Positions 17,860 to 26,951 are shown, counted from the stretch's first letter. The stretch: 33,306 bases of DNA from Prevotella sp. (GCA_017449025.1 JAFSKJ010000014.1:1-33306); one strand, 5' to 3'. The notes: a model not told the origin generated them from the sequence alone. Numbers and translations: made by a program.

Positions 17860-18639
17860 TTATTTCTTCCCGATGACGCCAAGCTCTGTGGCTCTGAGGA
17901 ACTCTATGATATGCCGGATGGCAGTGCCGTCGGGCACCTGCTGCTCAATTTGGTTCACGGCATCGAACATGGAGGTTTGGCTGTTGAAGACGAGACGGTA
18001 GGCATTGGCGATGTGCTTCAGTGTCTTCTCGTCTACGCCGTGGGAACGGCCTACGGTGTTGTTCACGCCGCCGTACTCTGAACGCTTGGTGCAGATGATA
18101 TAGGGGGGCACGTCTTTCGAGAAGGTGGTGCCAGCCTGTATCATGGCGCCCTTGCCGACGCGGGTCTTGGCGTTCTCGATTACCGACGATGAGAAGATGA
18201 CACCGTCCTCAATCATGCAGTCGCCGGCAATCTTCGTGCCGTAGCCGAAGACGCAGCGGTTGCCCACCTTCGTGTCGTGCGAGATGTGTGCACCCTCCAT
18301 CAGCACATTGTCGTTGCCGATGACTGTCTGGCATCCACGGTGGGTGGCACGGTTTATGACCACGTTCTCGCGTATGATGTTGTTGTTGCCGATGACGCAC
18401 TCCGACTTCTCGCCTCTGAACTCGAAGTCCTGCGGCAGGGCACCAATGACGCTGCCCTGATGCACCTTGTTGTGACTGCCCATGCGCGTACCACTAAGAA
18501 TGGATACAAAGGGGAAGATGATGCAGTTGTCGCCTATCTCCACGTCGTCCTCTATATACGCGAAGGGGAATATCTTGCAATTGTCGCCGATTTTCGCCTT
18601 GGGCGATATTTCAGCTTTGGGGGATATTTCGCTTGCCAT
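17860..18639 (-). CDS. lpxA: Acyl-ACP--UDP-N-acetylglucosamine O-acyltransferase, LpxA type
   Basis: 259 residues of left-handed beta-helix (hexapeptide repeats from residue 5 to about 185) plus an alpha-helical C-terminus (VDEKTLKHIANAYRLVF). The blocks IGALPQDFEFRGEKSE, IRENVVINRATHRG, EGAHISHD and DVPPYIIC match LpxA, with H118 and the catalytic-type H121 at the positions of E. coli H122 and H125. LpxA adds the first acyl chain in lipid A synthesis. It stands alone rather than beside lpxC/fabZ or lpxD, so it could be a second LpxA homologue. Downstream lies the shared terminator. Confidence 0.85.
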   Translation of the reverse strand: MASEISPKAEISPKAKIGDNCKIFPFAYIEDDVEIGDNCIIFPFVSILSGTRMGSHNKVHQGSVIGALPQDFEFRGEKSECVIGNNNIIRENVVINRATHRGCQTVIGNDNVLMEGAHISHDTKVGNRCVFGYGTKIAGDCMIEDGVIFSSSVIENAKTRVGKGAMIQAGTTFSKDVPPYIICTKRSEYGGVNNTVGRSHGVDEKTLKHIANAYRLVFNSQTSMFDAVNQIEQQVPDGTAIRHIIEFLRATELGVIGKK

Positions 18640-18647
18640 AATTAAGC

Positions 18648-18743
18648 CCCCCTCTTATCCCCCCGACTGGGGGGAGGCCGCAACAGGGGCACGGGCCTAT
18701 GTGACTATTAAAGCCTCCCCCAGGGGGGGAGGTTGGAGGGTGC
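18648..18743. repeat. C/G-rich interspersed palindromic unit, second copy type
   Basis: CCCCCCGACTGGGGGG (near 18660) and CCTCCCCCAGGGGGGGAGG (near 18720) form two hairpins in a roughly symmetrical unit that starts AGCCCCCCTC and ends GAGGGTGC. Same layout as the unit at 89-160. Sits between the lpxA-like gene and the efflux outer-membrane factor; it may also stop transcription of the efflux operon. Confidence 0.6.
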
Positions 18744-18747
18744 TTTC

Positions 18748-20133
18748 CTATTTCGCACCACCGCCTAATGCCTGGTACAGGTTAACCACAGCCTGCATCT
18801 TGTTGAACTGGTCGGTCACCTCGGAAATCTCGGCATTGAGCAAGCTCGACTGGGCGGAGATAACCTCAAGGTAGGTGGTGTTCGACGACGACTCCATCAG
18901 TCGCTTTGTGTCCTCTACGTTTTGCTTCAATACGTTGACGCGCTTGGTGTCGAGTGCGGCCTTGTCGGCGTATGAGTTGTAGCTGACGAGTGCGTTCGAC
19001 ACCTCGTTGCCAGCCTTCAGTACGGCGTTCTGCCAGTTGTTGTAGGCCTGTTCGTACTTCATTTTGGCCACCTTCAGTCCTGCCACGATCTGGCCATGCT
19101 GGAAGACGGGCTGCACAAGGCTGCCCACAGCCGACAGAAGCCACTTGCCGGGGTTGATGACGACACCTCCTGCCGAGTTGGTGAAGGCGGCGGTGGCAGT
19201 GACGGTGATGTTGGGATAGAAGCGCGAGCGGGCTGTCTCCACATCGTAGAAGCATTGGGCCAACGACATCTCAGAGTAGTGAACGTCGGCACGGTTGTTG
19301 AGCAGCTGTATGCCAACGCCCGTGGCAAACTGCGAGGGCAGCGACTGGGCGGCAAAAGTGCTGCGTCTGATGGCCTGGCCGTGTTGGCCTACGAGCAGCG
19401 ACAGCGAGTTCTCCATCTCGCGCATCTGGCGCTGCAGGTCTATCTTCTGTGTCTGCACGCTGTAGTAGGCTGCCTCGGCACTCTGCACGGCCGTGGAGCG
19501 GTAGCCCACGCGGTTCTCGTGCATGAACTGCATCTTCTCCCATGTCTCACGGGTCAGCTTCTCCATGTCGCTGACAATCTCAATCTGGCGGTCGAGCATC
19601 AGCAGCGTGTAGTAGAGGTTGGCAATGCCCGACACTATGTTGCACTTCACCACAGTCTGGTAGTCCTTGGTGGCAAGGAGCTGCATCTGTGCCGACCGCT
19701 TCACGCTGAGCAGGTTGCCGAACAGGTCGGCGTTCCATGATGCGGAAACGGGCAGTGAGTAGGTTTTCGAGGCGGCAGCACCGTCGAACGATGCCAGTGT
19801 GCCTTGCGGTGATAGTACCACCGATGGCAGGAATGCCAGCTTGGCCACCTTCAGGGCCTCGTTCACCATATTCACGTTGAGAGCGGCGTTCAGCAGGTCG
19901 GGGTTGTTGTCCAAGCCCTGCTGTATGAGCGACTGCAGCTGCGGGTCGGTGAACAGCTGCCGCCAGGGCAGGTTGCCAAACGACGTGGTGTCGCTGACGG
20001 CCAGCGTGTCGGTCAGCGACACTGGGTCGCGCACCAGTCCGTCGGCCACCACCTCAGGCCGCTCGTACTTGTTGTAAAGGCCGCAGCTCGCCAACAACAG
20101 CGAGCAAGCGGCTATAGACAATATCTTTTTCAT
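18748..20133 (-). CDS. RND efflux outer-membrane factor (TolC/OprM/NodT type lipoprotein)
   Basis: 461 residues. The signal peptide ends in a lipobox, LLLASC with C17, so the protein is a lipoprotein. Two repeats of the OEP fold follow: long coiled-coil helices (e.g. WEKMQFMHENRVGYRSTAVQ and the C-terminal LKQNVEDTKRLMESSSN) joined to outer-membrane strands (RSRFYPNITVTATAAF). It forms the trimeric exit duct for the pump encoded just upstream, from which it is separated by only 4 bp. Length and layout are those of the OprM/CusC branch. Substrates are unknown. Confidence 0.92.
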   Translation of the reverse strand: MKKILSIAACSLLLASCGLYNKYERPEVVADGLVRDPVSLTDTLAVSDTTSFGNLPWRQLFTDPQLQSLIQQGLDNNPDLLNAALNVNMVNEALKVAKLAFLPSVVLSPQGTLASFDGAAASKTYSLPVSASWNADLFGNLLSVKRSAQMQLLATKDYQTVVKCNIVSGIANLYYTLLMLDRQIEIVSDMEKLTRETWEKMQFMHENRVGYRSTAVQSAEAAYYSVQTQKIDLQRQMREMENSLSLLVGQHGQAIRRSTFAAQSLPSQFATGVGIQLLNNRADVHYSEMSLAQCFYDVETARSRFYPNITVTATAAFTNSAGGVVINPGKWLLSAVGSLVQPVFQHGQIVAGLKVAKMKYEQAYNNWQNAVLKAGNEVSNALVSYNSYADKAALDTKRVNVLKQNVEDTKRLMESSSNTTYLEVISAQSSLLNAEISEVTDQFNKMQAVVNLYQALGGGAK

Positions 20134-20137
20134 AATC

Positions 20138-23100
20138 TTACTTCTCTAATTCGTAATCTACTGGTCTGTGTGCATACTGTGCAATCTCGGTTGCCACCTC
20201 TGGGTTCTCCTCGTCCTCGAACTTCATCGGGCGCAGTTTCTCCTGAAGGCTCTGGAAGATGACGAACAGAGTCGGCACTACGAACAGCTGGCAGATTGTG
20301 CCTACGAGCATACCGCCTACGGCGGCAGCACCCAGCGTCTGGTTACCGTTTTTGCCGACACCCGATGCGAACATCATGGGCAGCAGACCGATGACCATGG
20401 CCAGCGAAGTCATGAGGATAGGACGCAGACGGGCGGCTGAGCCGAGGATGGCCGACCACGAGATGGCCATGCCAAGTTCGCGGCGTTCCAGTGCGAACTG
20501 GATAATCAAGATGGCATTCTTGGCCAGCAGACCAATCAGCATGATGAGCGAAATCTGCATGTAGATGTCGTTGTTGTGACCGAACAGGTTGGTGAACAGG
20601 AAGGCACCGGCCAGTCCGAACGGCACGGAGAGCATCACGGCCAGAGGCAGGATGTACGACTCGTACTGTGCTGACAGAATCAGGTAGATGAAGATGAAGC
20701 AGAGCACGAAGATAAGAGCCGTAGAGTTGCTCGACTGAGCCTCCTGGCGTGTCAGGCCCTGATAATCGTATGTATAGCCTGTTGGCAGCTGCTCGCGCGC
20801 CACTTCCTCAACAGCCTTGATGGCCTCACCTGTGGAGTAGCCGTCGGCCACGGTGGCCGTCACGGTGATTGACGTGAAGAGGTTGAAGCGGGTGATGTTC
20901 GTTGGGCCGTAGACGCGGTCGACAGAGCAGAACTCCTTGACGGGCGACATGCCCTTCGGTGTGCGTACATACACGCTGTTCAGCGACTCTTCGGTCATAC
21001 GGGTCTCAGGCGATGCCTGAATCATCACACGGTAGAGCTTACCGTAGGCGTTGAAGTTCGAGGCATACAGTCCGCCGTAGTAACCCTGCAGAGTGGTAAG
21101 CACCGTAGCGGGCGAGATGCCGCTCTGCTTACACTTGGCCACATCAACGTGGACCATATACTGCGGGTAGTTCGGGTTGTAGCTGGTCTGTGCCGTCTGT
21201 ATCTCCGGGCGCTTGTTCAGCTCGGCCAGGTAGTTCTTGGTGATGTCGAAGAATTTGCTCAGGTCACCGCCAGTACGGTCCTGCATGACAAGCGACACAC
21301 CGGAGTTAGCCGAGAAGCCGGGAATCATAGGCGGCGAGAAGGCCAGAATCTGGGCATCCTTGATGTGGGCCGTCTTAATGAATATCTGGGCAACCACCAT
21401 CTGGGCGTCCAACGGGTTGATGAGGAAACGGTAGATGCCGTCGCCTTCCCACAGTCCGCTGAGCTTCCACCAGAATCCCTTCTGACGCTCGGCAAACGAC
21501 TTCAGCTTTATGATAAAGGTGGCTTGGTCGGAACCGGCACCGGCTATGAAGTTGTAACCCTGAATCTGCTCACGGCTCTTGATGGCGGGGTCGGCAGCCA
21601 GGATAGAGTCCACCTGGTTGATAATCTGTCTCGTGCGGGCTACCGACGTTGCGGGCGGCATGGAGACGGTACAGAATAATGTGCCAGTATCCTCGTCGGG
21701 CACCAGTCCGGTCTTGGTGGTCATCATGGTCATTGCCAGCACCACGATACCGATAACGGCGGCTATGATGATGGCCACGGGCTTCTTCACCAGCTTCTCC
21801 ACACTCTTCTTATACTTGCCTAAAATCGAGTCGTAGGCTGTGTTGAACGAAGCGTGGAAACGGTCTATACGCGACATCTTCTTCTCGTGGCCGTTCTCGT
21901 CGTGAGGCTTCAGGAAGATGGCGCACAGGGCGGGCGACAGCGTCAGGGCGTTCAAGGCCGAGATGAAGATGCTGACAGCCATTGTCACACCGAACTCGCG
22001 GTAGAACGTACCCGTAGTACCACCTATGAACGACACGGGGATGAACACCGACGCCATAACCAAGGTAATGGAAATGATGGCACCGGAAATCTCGTTCATC
22101 GCATCGATCGAGGCCGTCAGCGTAGACTTGTAGCCCTGGTCCAACTTCGCGTGCACGGCCTCAACCACCACGATGGCGTCGTCAACCACAATGGCAATGG
22201 CCAAGAGCAGGGCCGACAGCGTCAGCAGGTTTATGGAGAATCCGAAGACGTTCAGGAAGAAGAACGTACCAATCAGCGACACAGGCACTGCAATAAGAGG
22301 AATCAGCGTAGAGCGCCAGTCCTGAAGGAACAGGTAGATGACTATGAACACCAGGATGAGCGTGAACACCAGTGTGAACACCACCTCCTCGATAGAGGCA
22401 TAGAGGAACTCCGTCACGTCGTAGTTGATTTTGTATTCCATGCCCGGCGGGAACAGCTTCGCCTGCTCTTCCAGCTCGGCCTTCACGGCCTTGGCTATCT
22501 CGTTGGCGTTGGAGCCGGCAATCTGCTGCACCATACCTAATACTGATGGCAGGTTGTTGTTCTTCATCGACACGGAGTACTGCAAGCCTCCCAGCTCAAT
22601 CTTGGCCACGTCCTTCAGCTTCAGCGTCTGGCCGTTGGCGTCGCTCGAAATGATTATGTTGCCAAACTCCTCCTCGGTCTTCAGACGGCCTGTGTAGCGC
22701 ATGGCATATTCGTAGGCCACATTCGACTCCTGACCGAAGGCACCCGGGGCAGCCTCGATGTTCTGCTCGGCAAGCACGTTCGAGATGTCCGAGGGCATCA
22801 GGTTGTACTGCTTCATCACATCCGGCTTCAGCCAGATACGCATGGAGTAGGTTTTCATACCCGGCGACTGCACGTCACCCACACCCTGGATACGCTTGAT
22901 GGCCGGAATGATGTTGATGTTGTTGTAGTTTGTAAGGAACTCGTCGTCGTAACGGCCGTCGGAAGTCAGCGTGAACATCAGCACCTGCGATGTCTGGCGC
23001 TTCATAACCGTTACGCCGATGCGCGTAACCTCGGCAGGCAGCAGCGACTGAGCCTGCTGTACGCGGTTCTGCACGTTCACGGCACACATGTCTGCATTCA

Positions 23101-23392
23101 GTCCTTGGCGGAACAGAATGCTCAGGTTGGCCGAACCTGAAGAGGCCGTCGAGCTGATATAGTCCATGCCCTCCACACCGTTGATGCTCTCCTCCAACGG
23201 CACGAGCACGGAGTTCTTCACCGTCTCGGCATCGGCACCAGGATAGCTGGTGTAGACCACAACGGTAGGTGGCGCTATGTCCGGATACTGCTCAATAGGC
23301 AGAGTGGCCAGGCCAATGAAACCCAGCAGCACGATGGCGATGGAAATCACCGTCGACAGTACCGGGCGTTTTATAAAGTTTGTAAATGTCAT
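20138..23392 (-). CDS. RND multidrug efflux pump, HAE1/AcrB type permease
   Basis: 1084 residues from the ATG at 23392 (MTFTNFIKRPVLSTVISIAI); an earlier in-frame start adds 11 residues unlike the family. Twelve membrane helices and two large periplasmic loops are in the usual order. The proton-relay aspartates stand in LLAIAIVVDDAIVVVEAVH (D404, D405). IEQYPDIAPPTV, SYPGADAETV and SGSANLSILFRQG are typical AcrB porter-domain sequences. It uses the proton gradient to export drugs, bile acids or detergents through the outer-membrane factor. Middle gene of the operon, 94 bp after the adaptor gene. Confidence 0.95.
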   Translation of the reverse strand: MTFTNFIKRPVLSTVISIAIVLLGFIGLATLPIEQYPDIAPPTVVVYTSYPGADAETVKNSVLVPLEESINGVEGMDYISSTASSGSANLSILFRQGLNADMCAVNVQNRVQQAQSLLPAEVTRIGVTVMKRQTSQVLMFTLTSDGRYDDEFLTNYNNINIIPAIKRIQGVGDVQSPGMKTYSMRIWLKPDVMKQYNLMPSDISNVLAEQNIEAAPGAFGQESNVAYEYAMRYTGRLKTEEEFGNIIISSDANGQTLKLKDVAKIELGGLQYSVSMKNNNLPSVLGMVQQIAGSNANEIAKAVKAELEEQAKLFPPGMEYKINYDVTEFLYASIEEVVFTLVFTLILVFIVIYLFLQDWRSTLIPLIAVPVSLIGTFFFLNVFGFSINLLTLSALLLAIAIVVDDAIVVVEAVHAKLDQGYKSTLTASIDAMNEISGAIISITLVMASVFIPVSFIGGTTGTFYREFGVTMAVSIFISALNALTLSPALCAIFLKPHDENGHEKKMSRIDRFHASFNTAYDSILGKYKKSVEKLVKKPVAIIIAAVIGIVVLAMTMMTTKTGLVPDEDTGTLFCTVSMPPATSVARTRQIINQVDSILAADPAIKSREQIQGYNFIAGAGSDQATFIIKLKSFAERQKGFWWKLSGLWEGDGIYRFLINPLDAQMVVAQIFIKTAHIKDAQILAFSPPMIPGFSANSGVSLVMQDRTGGDLSKFFDITKNYLAELNKRPEIQTAQTSYNPNYPQYMVHVDVAKCKQSGISPATVLTTLQGYYGGLYASNFNAYGKLYRVMIQASPETRMTEESLNSVYVRTPKGMSPVKEFCSVDRVYGPTNITRFNLFTSITVTATVADGYSTGEAIKAVEEVAREQLPTGYTYDYQGLTRQEAQSSNSTALIFVLCFIFIYLILSAQYESYILPLAVMLSVPFGLAGAFLFTNLFGHNNDIYMQISLIMLIGLLAKNAILIIQFALERRELGMAISWSAILGSAARLRPILMTSLAMVIGLLPMMFASGVGKNGNQTLGAAAVGGMLVGTICQLFVVPTLFVIFQSLQEKLRPMKFEDEENPEVATEIAQYAHRPVDYELEK

Positions 23393-23409
23393 CTCTTCTG
23401 TTTGTTTTA

Positions 23410-23484
23410 ACGACAACTCAAACAACTAAGGCAACAATTTTAGGATACGTAGACAATTGTTGTTCAAGTTGTCATAGTTGTCGT
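23410..23484. repeat. Imperfect inverted repeat between adaptor and pump genes
   Basis: ACGACAACT (23410-23418) pairs with AGTTGTCGT (23476-23484) and an inner CAACAATT with AATTGTTG (around 23432-23462). The hairpin lies in the 94-bp gap of the operon and could tune relative expression or mRNA stability. Confidence 0.55.
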
Positions 23485-23486
23485 CA

Positions 23487-24653
23487 TTATTTCTTCATCG
23501 CATTCACAATGTCGCCGGCACTCATGGCCTTGGCCTGCTCCTGAATCTTCTGCTGGTAGCGCTCAGGAGTAATCTGCACAATCTCCATGCCGTCGTTGAG
23601 CTTCGTGATGCCGTTGGTTACATACTTGTCGCCAACCTTCAGACCGTCGGTGACTACGTAGTTCGTGCCGTCGTTCTGCGGGTCAACCTTGATTTCAGTG
23701 TATTTCACCTTGTTGTCGCTGCCCACGGTGTAGACGAACTTCTTGTTCTGCACCTCAGAAACACAAGACTGCGGTATGACTATGGCAGTTGAGTTGCTGT
23801 GGGGAATGACTATGCTTCCCGATGCACCGCTCTTGAGCAGCTTCTGGGGGTTCTGGAACACGGCAATCATCTGCACCGTGCCCGTGGCCTGGTCAATCAC
23901 TCCGCTCATCTTCGTTACCTTGCCTTCCAAGTCGTAGAGCGTTCCGTCGCTCAACTGCAGCTTGACTGCCGGCAGGGCGTTAAGCCCGTTGCCGCTCTTC
24001 TGCATTTCCAGGGCATCCTTCTCTGTCATGGAGAAGTAGACCTCCATCTGCGAGTTGTTTGATACGGTGGTCAGCACTGAAGCGGCACTGACAAGGGCAC
24101 CCACCTTCAGAGGCAGTGTGCCTACAACACCAGAAGCAGGACTCTTCACATAGCAGAAACTCAGCATCTCCTTGGCTGAGGCCAGGGCTGCCTGAGTCTG
24201 GGCCAGGGCAGCTTTCGCGCTCTCGTAGCTGTTGGTGGCCGACTGCAGTTCAAAGTCGCCAATCACCTTTCCTTCATACAGTTTCTGAGAGTTCTCAAAC
24301 GACAGCTTAGCCGTGTTGAGCTGAGCCTGTGCCGTGTTAACAGATGCCTGGGCCTGGCGAACCTGGGCCTGATAGGTGGCGTTGTCAATCTCGAACAGCG
24401 TCTGGCCGGCTTTCACCGCCTGACCCTCCTTCACATGGATGCGCGTAATAAAGCCCGACACTTTCGGGCTGATCTGAACGTCCTGCACACCCTTGATGCT
24501 GGCAGGGAACGTCTGTTGCGAAGCAGCACTGCTCGTGCCCACTGTCACCACGGGGTACTCGTTGTCGCCAAACGTGGGGCGGCCGCCTTTCTTTCCGCAC
24601 GAAACGAGGGTGGCAGCTACAGCCGCAACAATCAAAATGTTGTTTGCTTTCAT
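23487..24653 (-). CDS. RND efflux periplasmic adaptor (AcrA/MexA type lipoprotein)
   Basis: 388 residues. The lipobox ATLVSC with C19 marks a lipoprotein. The membrane-proximal and lipoyl parts follow (FPASIKGVQDVQISPKVSGFITRIHVKEGQAV in pieces, near residues 50-82), then a coiled-coil hairpin rich in Ala/Gln (about 95-165), the second lipoyl half SPASGVVGTLPLKVGALV, and the beta-barrel. It bridges pump and outer-membrane duct. First gene of the operon; transcription probably starts near 24762. No regulator gene lies next to it. Confidence 0.93.
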   Translation of the reverse strand: MKANNILIVAAVAATLVSCGKKGGRPTFGDNEYPVVTVGTSSAASQQTFPASIKGVQDVQISPKVSGFITRIHVKEGQAVKAGQTLFEIDNATYQAQVRQAQASVNTAQAQLNTAKLSFENSQKLYEGKVIGDFELQSATNSYESAKAALAQTQAALASAKEMLSFCYVKSPASGVVGTLPLKVGALVSAASVLTTVSNNSQMEVYFSMTEKDALEMQKSGNGLNALPAVKLQLSDGTLYDLEGKVTKMSGVIDQATGTVQMIAVFQNPQKLLKSGASGSIVIPHSNSTAIVIPQSCVSEVQNKKFVYTVGSDNKVKYTEIKVDPQNDGTNYVVTDGLKVGDKYVTNGITKLNDGMEIVQITPERYQQKIQEQAKAMSAGDIVNAMKK

Positions 24654-24767
24654 AAATCTATTGTTATTAAATATATATATGTGTACTTTGTCTCTCCTGC
24701 TGCACTTTTGGGGCAGTAGGGATGTTATCGCCGAAAACTATTCTTTCGCCATAGAGTTTTCGAGCTG

Positions 24768-24797
24768 CAAAGGTACTCAAAATATATCACAGACACA
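24768..24797 (-). promoter_or_regulatory. Probable promoter of the RND efflux operon
   Basis: On the minus strand, TGTG (24797-24794), 18 bp, then TACCTTTG (24775-24768). The -7 box fits the Bacteroidota consensus well, the -33 box weakly. It gives a leader of about 110 nt. The palindromic element at 24877-24936 lies about 100 bp upstream. Confidence 0.5.
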
Positions 24798-24873
24798 CTT
24801 TTACTGCGCAAATTTAACAAACTTTATTAGAGAATATCTACTCAGTCATACGAAAAAGGAAAGTGATGAGGAG

Positions 24874-24936
24874 AGGAGTGCCACTTTACGGCCGTAAAGT
24901 GGCACTTAATTTCAAAAAAGTGCCACTTTAGCTCCG
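24874..24936 (-). repeat. GTGCCACTTT palindromic element, copy 2
   Basis: AGTGCCACTTTACGG (24877-24891) followed directly by its exact reverse complement (24892-24906) makes a 30-bp perfect palindrome. AAAGTGGCACTT (24897-24908) pairs again with AAGTGCCACTTT (24918-24929). Inverted relative to copy 1 at 2232-2316, but in the same orientation with respect to the gene it precedes. Confidence 0.9.
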
Positions 24937-25279
24937 TTAAAGCGGTGGTTGGATAACAAAAGAGGAGAAAAGCGGAAAAATCGTTGCAAATCAGGAGATT
25001 TGAAGAAAGTCTGAAGATGGATGAAAGCAGATGGCTACATCTAAAATACGGGATGAAGGAGAACTTTAGGTCTCTAAATCGTAACCAAATCCTGAGATTG
25101 TGAAAATCGCGGCAAATAGGTTACTTTCAAACATCGAAAAGACTGAAAATCAAGAGGTTTGACAGAAAGAGCCCACTTCGGTACGAGTTGCCGATATTTG
25201 AATAGATTTGCGTAGAAATCGGATGCTCAGCATTGACTAATTTTGCAGACTGAAAGTTAAACGTAAAATTAGTAGTAAA
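24937..25279. other. Non-coding region before the integrase with three spaced repeats
   Basis: No gene. Three related sequences occur: AAATCAGGAGATTTGA (24988), AAATCCTGAGATTGTGA (25087) and AAATCAAGAGGTTTGACA (25147), consensus AAATCnnGAGnTTTGA. Spaced repeats beside a tyrosine recombinase gene may be accessory (arm-type) integrase sites. A -7 box TAATTTTG is at 25238-25245 without a clear -33 element. Confidence 0.4.
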
Positions 25280-26530
25280 ATGAAGAGTACTTACAGCGTG
25301 ATTTTCTACCTCAAGAGGGAGAAGTTGAAGAAGGATGGGACCTTTCCTGTAATGGGTCGCATCACAGTGGATGGAACACAGTGCCAGTTCAGTTGCAAGG
25401 TGGACTGCAAACCTGACCTTTGGGAAACCAAGGGCGGTCGTGCATCAGGCAAGAGTGTCATGGCCCGAAACGTCAACATGGAACTTGACAAGATCAAGGC
25501 CCGTATTGACAAGTACTATAAGGAGATTGTCGACCGTGACAACTTTGTGACGGCAGAGAAGGTGAAGAATGCTTTCCTTGGTCTGGAGTATCGTCAGCAT
25601 ACGTTGATGACGATGTTTGCCCAGTGGAACTCTGAGTATCAGCGTATGTACGACGGTGGCTTGCGCTCTAAGGCTTCATTGGAGAGATACCAGACAGTCT
25701 ATAAGCATGTCGGTGCTTTCCTGCGTCAGCACTACAAAGTATCTGATATGGCGTTGAAAGAGATTGAACCATCTTTCGTTTCGGACTTTGAAGTCTTTCT
25801 GAAAACTGAGAGAAACCTCTCTCAGAACAGTTGTATCTTGTATAACAATGCCATTATGATGCTCATGCACAGAGCACATGAGAATGGCTGGGTAGCCCGT
25901 TACCCCTTCGGCGACTATCATCCCAAAAAGGAAGATACAGAGAAAGGCTTTCTGACGAAGGAAGAACTGCATGCAATGATGAACAACACGATGCTCACTC
26001 CCAGACGTGCCTATATCCGTGACTTGTTCGTGTTCTGCTGCTTCACAGGTCTGGCTCATGTTGACCTGAAGAACCTGCATGAAGAGAACATCGTGAAAAA
26101 CCCTGCCGATGGCAGTTGGTGGATTCACACATACCGTCAGAAGACTGGTGTCGAAGAGAACGTGAAGCTGTTGCCCGTTCCTCTGGCTATCCTGAAGAAG
26201 TACAAGGGACTTTGTACGGATGGTCATGTGTTCGATGTGCCTGAACACGACAGATGCTGCGAACGCCTTCAGACTGTGGCGAAGCTATGCGGCATCACTA
26301 AGCACCTCACCTGGCACATGGCCCGGCACACGATGGCAACGGTTGTCTGCCTTTCTAACGGGATGCCGCTGGAGGTTGTAGGCTCCGTATTGGGTCACAA
26401 GTGCATCGAAAGTACTCAGGTGTATGCGAAAATCACCCAAGAGAAGCTTGGCTGCGAGATTGATACCCTTGCCTCAAAGTTGGCAAAGATCAAGCAGTTC
26501 TCGCCCGCCCTTGGAATGGTAATGAAATAA
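25280..26530 (+). CDS. Tyrosine recombinase / integrase of Bacteroidales conjugative-transposon type
   Basis: 416 residues in the usual three-part layout: arm-binding N-terminus (about 1-90), SAM-like core-binding domain (about 110-205) and catalytic domain. Catalytic residues visible are H346-x-x-R349 (in WHMARHTMAT), H373 (LGHKC) and the nucleophile Y382. The first catalytic arginine is missing: the block reads FTGLAHVDL with A259 where TGLR is usual. The CTnDOT integrase IntDOT is known to lack this arginine too, so the enzyme may be active. It would integrate or excise an element by strand exchange. A small RhuM-like gene follows after 1 bp. Confidence 0.92.
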   Translation: MKSTYSVIFYLKREKLKKDGTFPVMGRITVDGTQCQFSCKVDCKPDLWETKGGRASGKSVMARNVNMELDKIKARIDKYYKEIVDRDNFVTAEKVKNAFLGLEYRQHTLMTMFAQWNSEYQRMYDGGLRSKASLERYQTVYKHVGAFLRQHYKVSDMALKEIEPSFVSDFEVFLKTERNLSQNSCILYNNAIMMLMHRAHENGWVARYPFGDYHPKKEDTEKGFLTKEELHAMMNNTMLTPRRAYIRDLFVFCCFTGLAHVDLKNLHEENIVKNPADGSWWIHTYRQKTGVEENVKLLPVPLAILKKYKGLCTDGHVFDVPEHDRCCERLQTVAKLCGITKHLTWHMARHTMATVVCLSNGMPLEVVGSVLGHKCIESTQVYAKITQEKLGCEIDTLASKLAKIKQFSPALGMVMK

Positions 26531-26531
26531 G

Positions 26532-26885
26532 ATGGAGGACAAAGCTATGATGAAGAGAGACCTCATCGTGTTTGAACACGAAAGATTTGAACTGACGGGT
26601 TACGATGTCTGGATGACTGCTGGTGAGATTGCGTGTCTATTTGGAGTCACCATTATGAAAGTGCCTGGTGTCATCAGCTGTATGAACAAGCATTTGGCCG
26701 TCAACTTGGACTTGCTCAGCAAGTATGAACTGCTGGAGAACGGCTATAAGGATGAACTTTTCAACTTGGAGTGCATCATTGCCATCTCCCTTCACTTGCG
26801 CACAGGTCTTGCCGTCGAGTTCCGTCATTGGATATGCGACAGAACCACCAGAAGGAAGGAACGTGCCATGGTGGTGTACTTCTGA
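26532..26885 (+). CDS. Small RhuM-like / helix-turn-helix protein beside integrase
   Basis: 117 residues. The pattern DVWMTAGEIACLFGVT (HTH-like, about 24-40) followed later by LFNLECIIAISLHLRTGLAVEFRHWI resembles the start of RhuM-type virulence proteins, in which the same two blocks occur (target-binding HTH, then a Glu/Ile-rich helix and FRxW). Here only this part is present. It starts 1 bp after the integrase stop, so the two are co-translated or at least co-transcribed. Role unknown; a regulator or excision helper is possible. Transcription probably ends at the hairpin 26893-26926. Confidence 0.6.
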   Translation: MEDKAMMKRDLIVFEHERFELTGYDVWMTAGEIACLFGVTIMKVPGVISCMNKHLAVNLDLLSKYELLENGYKDELFNLECIIAISLHLRTGLAVEFRHWICDRTTRRKERAMVVYF

Positions 26886-26892
26886 AATGTTT

Positions 26893-26926
26893 GAAGCCCC
26901 GGGCGATTCACATCGTTCGGGGCTTC
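26893..26926 (+). terminator. Hairpin after the integrase operon
   Basis: GAAGCCCCG (26893-26901) pairs with CGGGGCTTC (26918-26926). There is no long T run, so it may be a weak terminator. It lies between the convergent integrase and RteC-like units. Confidence 0.55.
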
Positions 26927-26951
26927 GACAACATTATCGTATGAACAAAGA

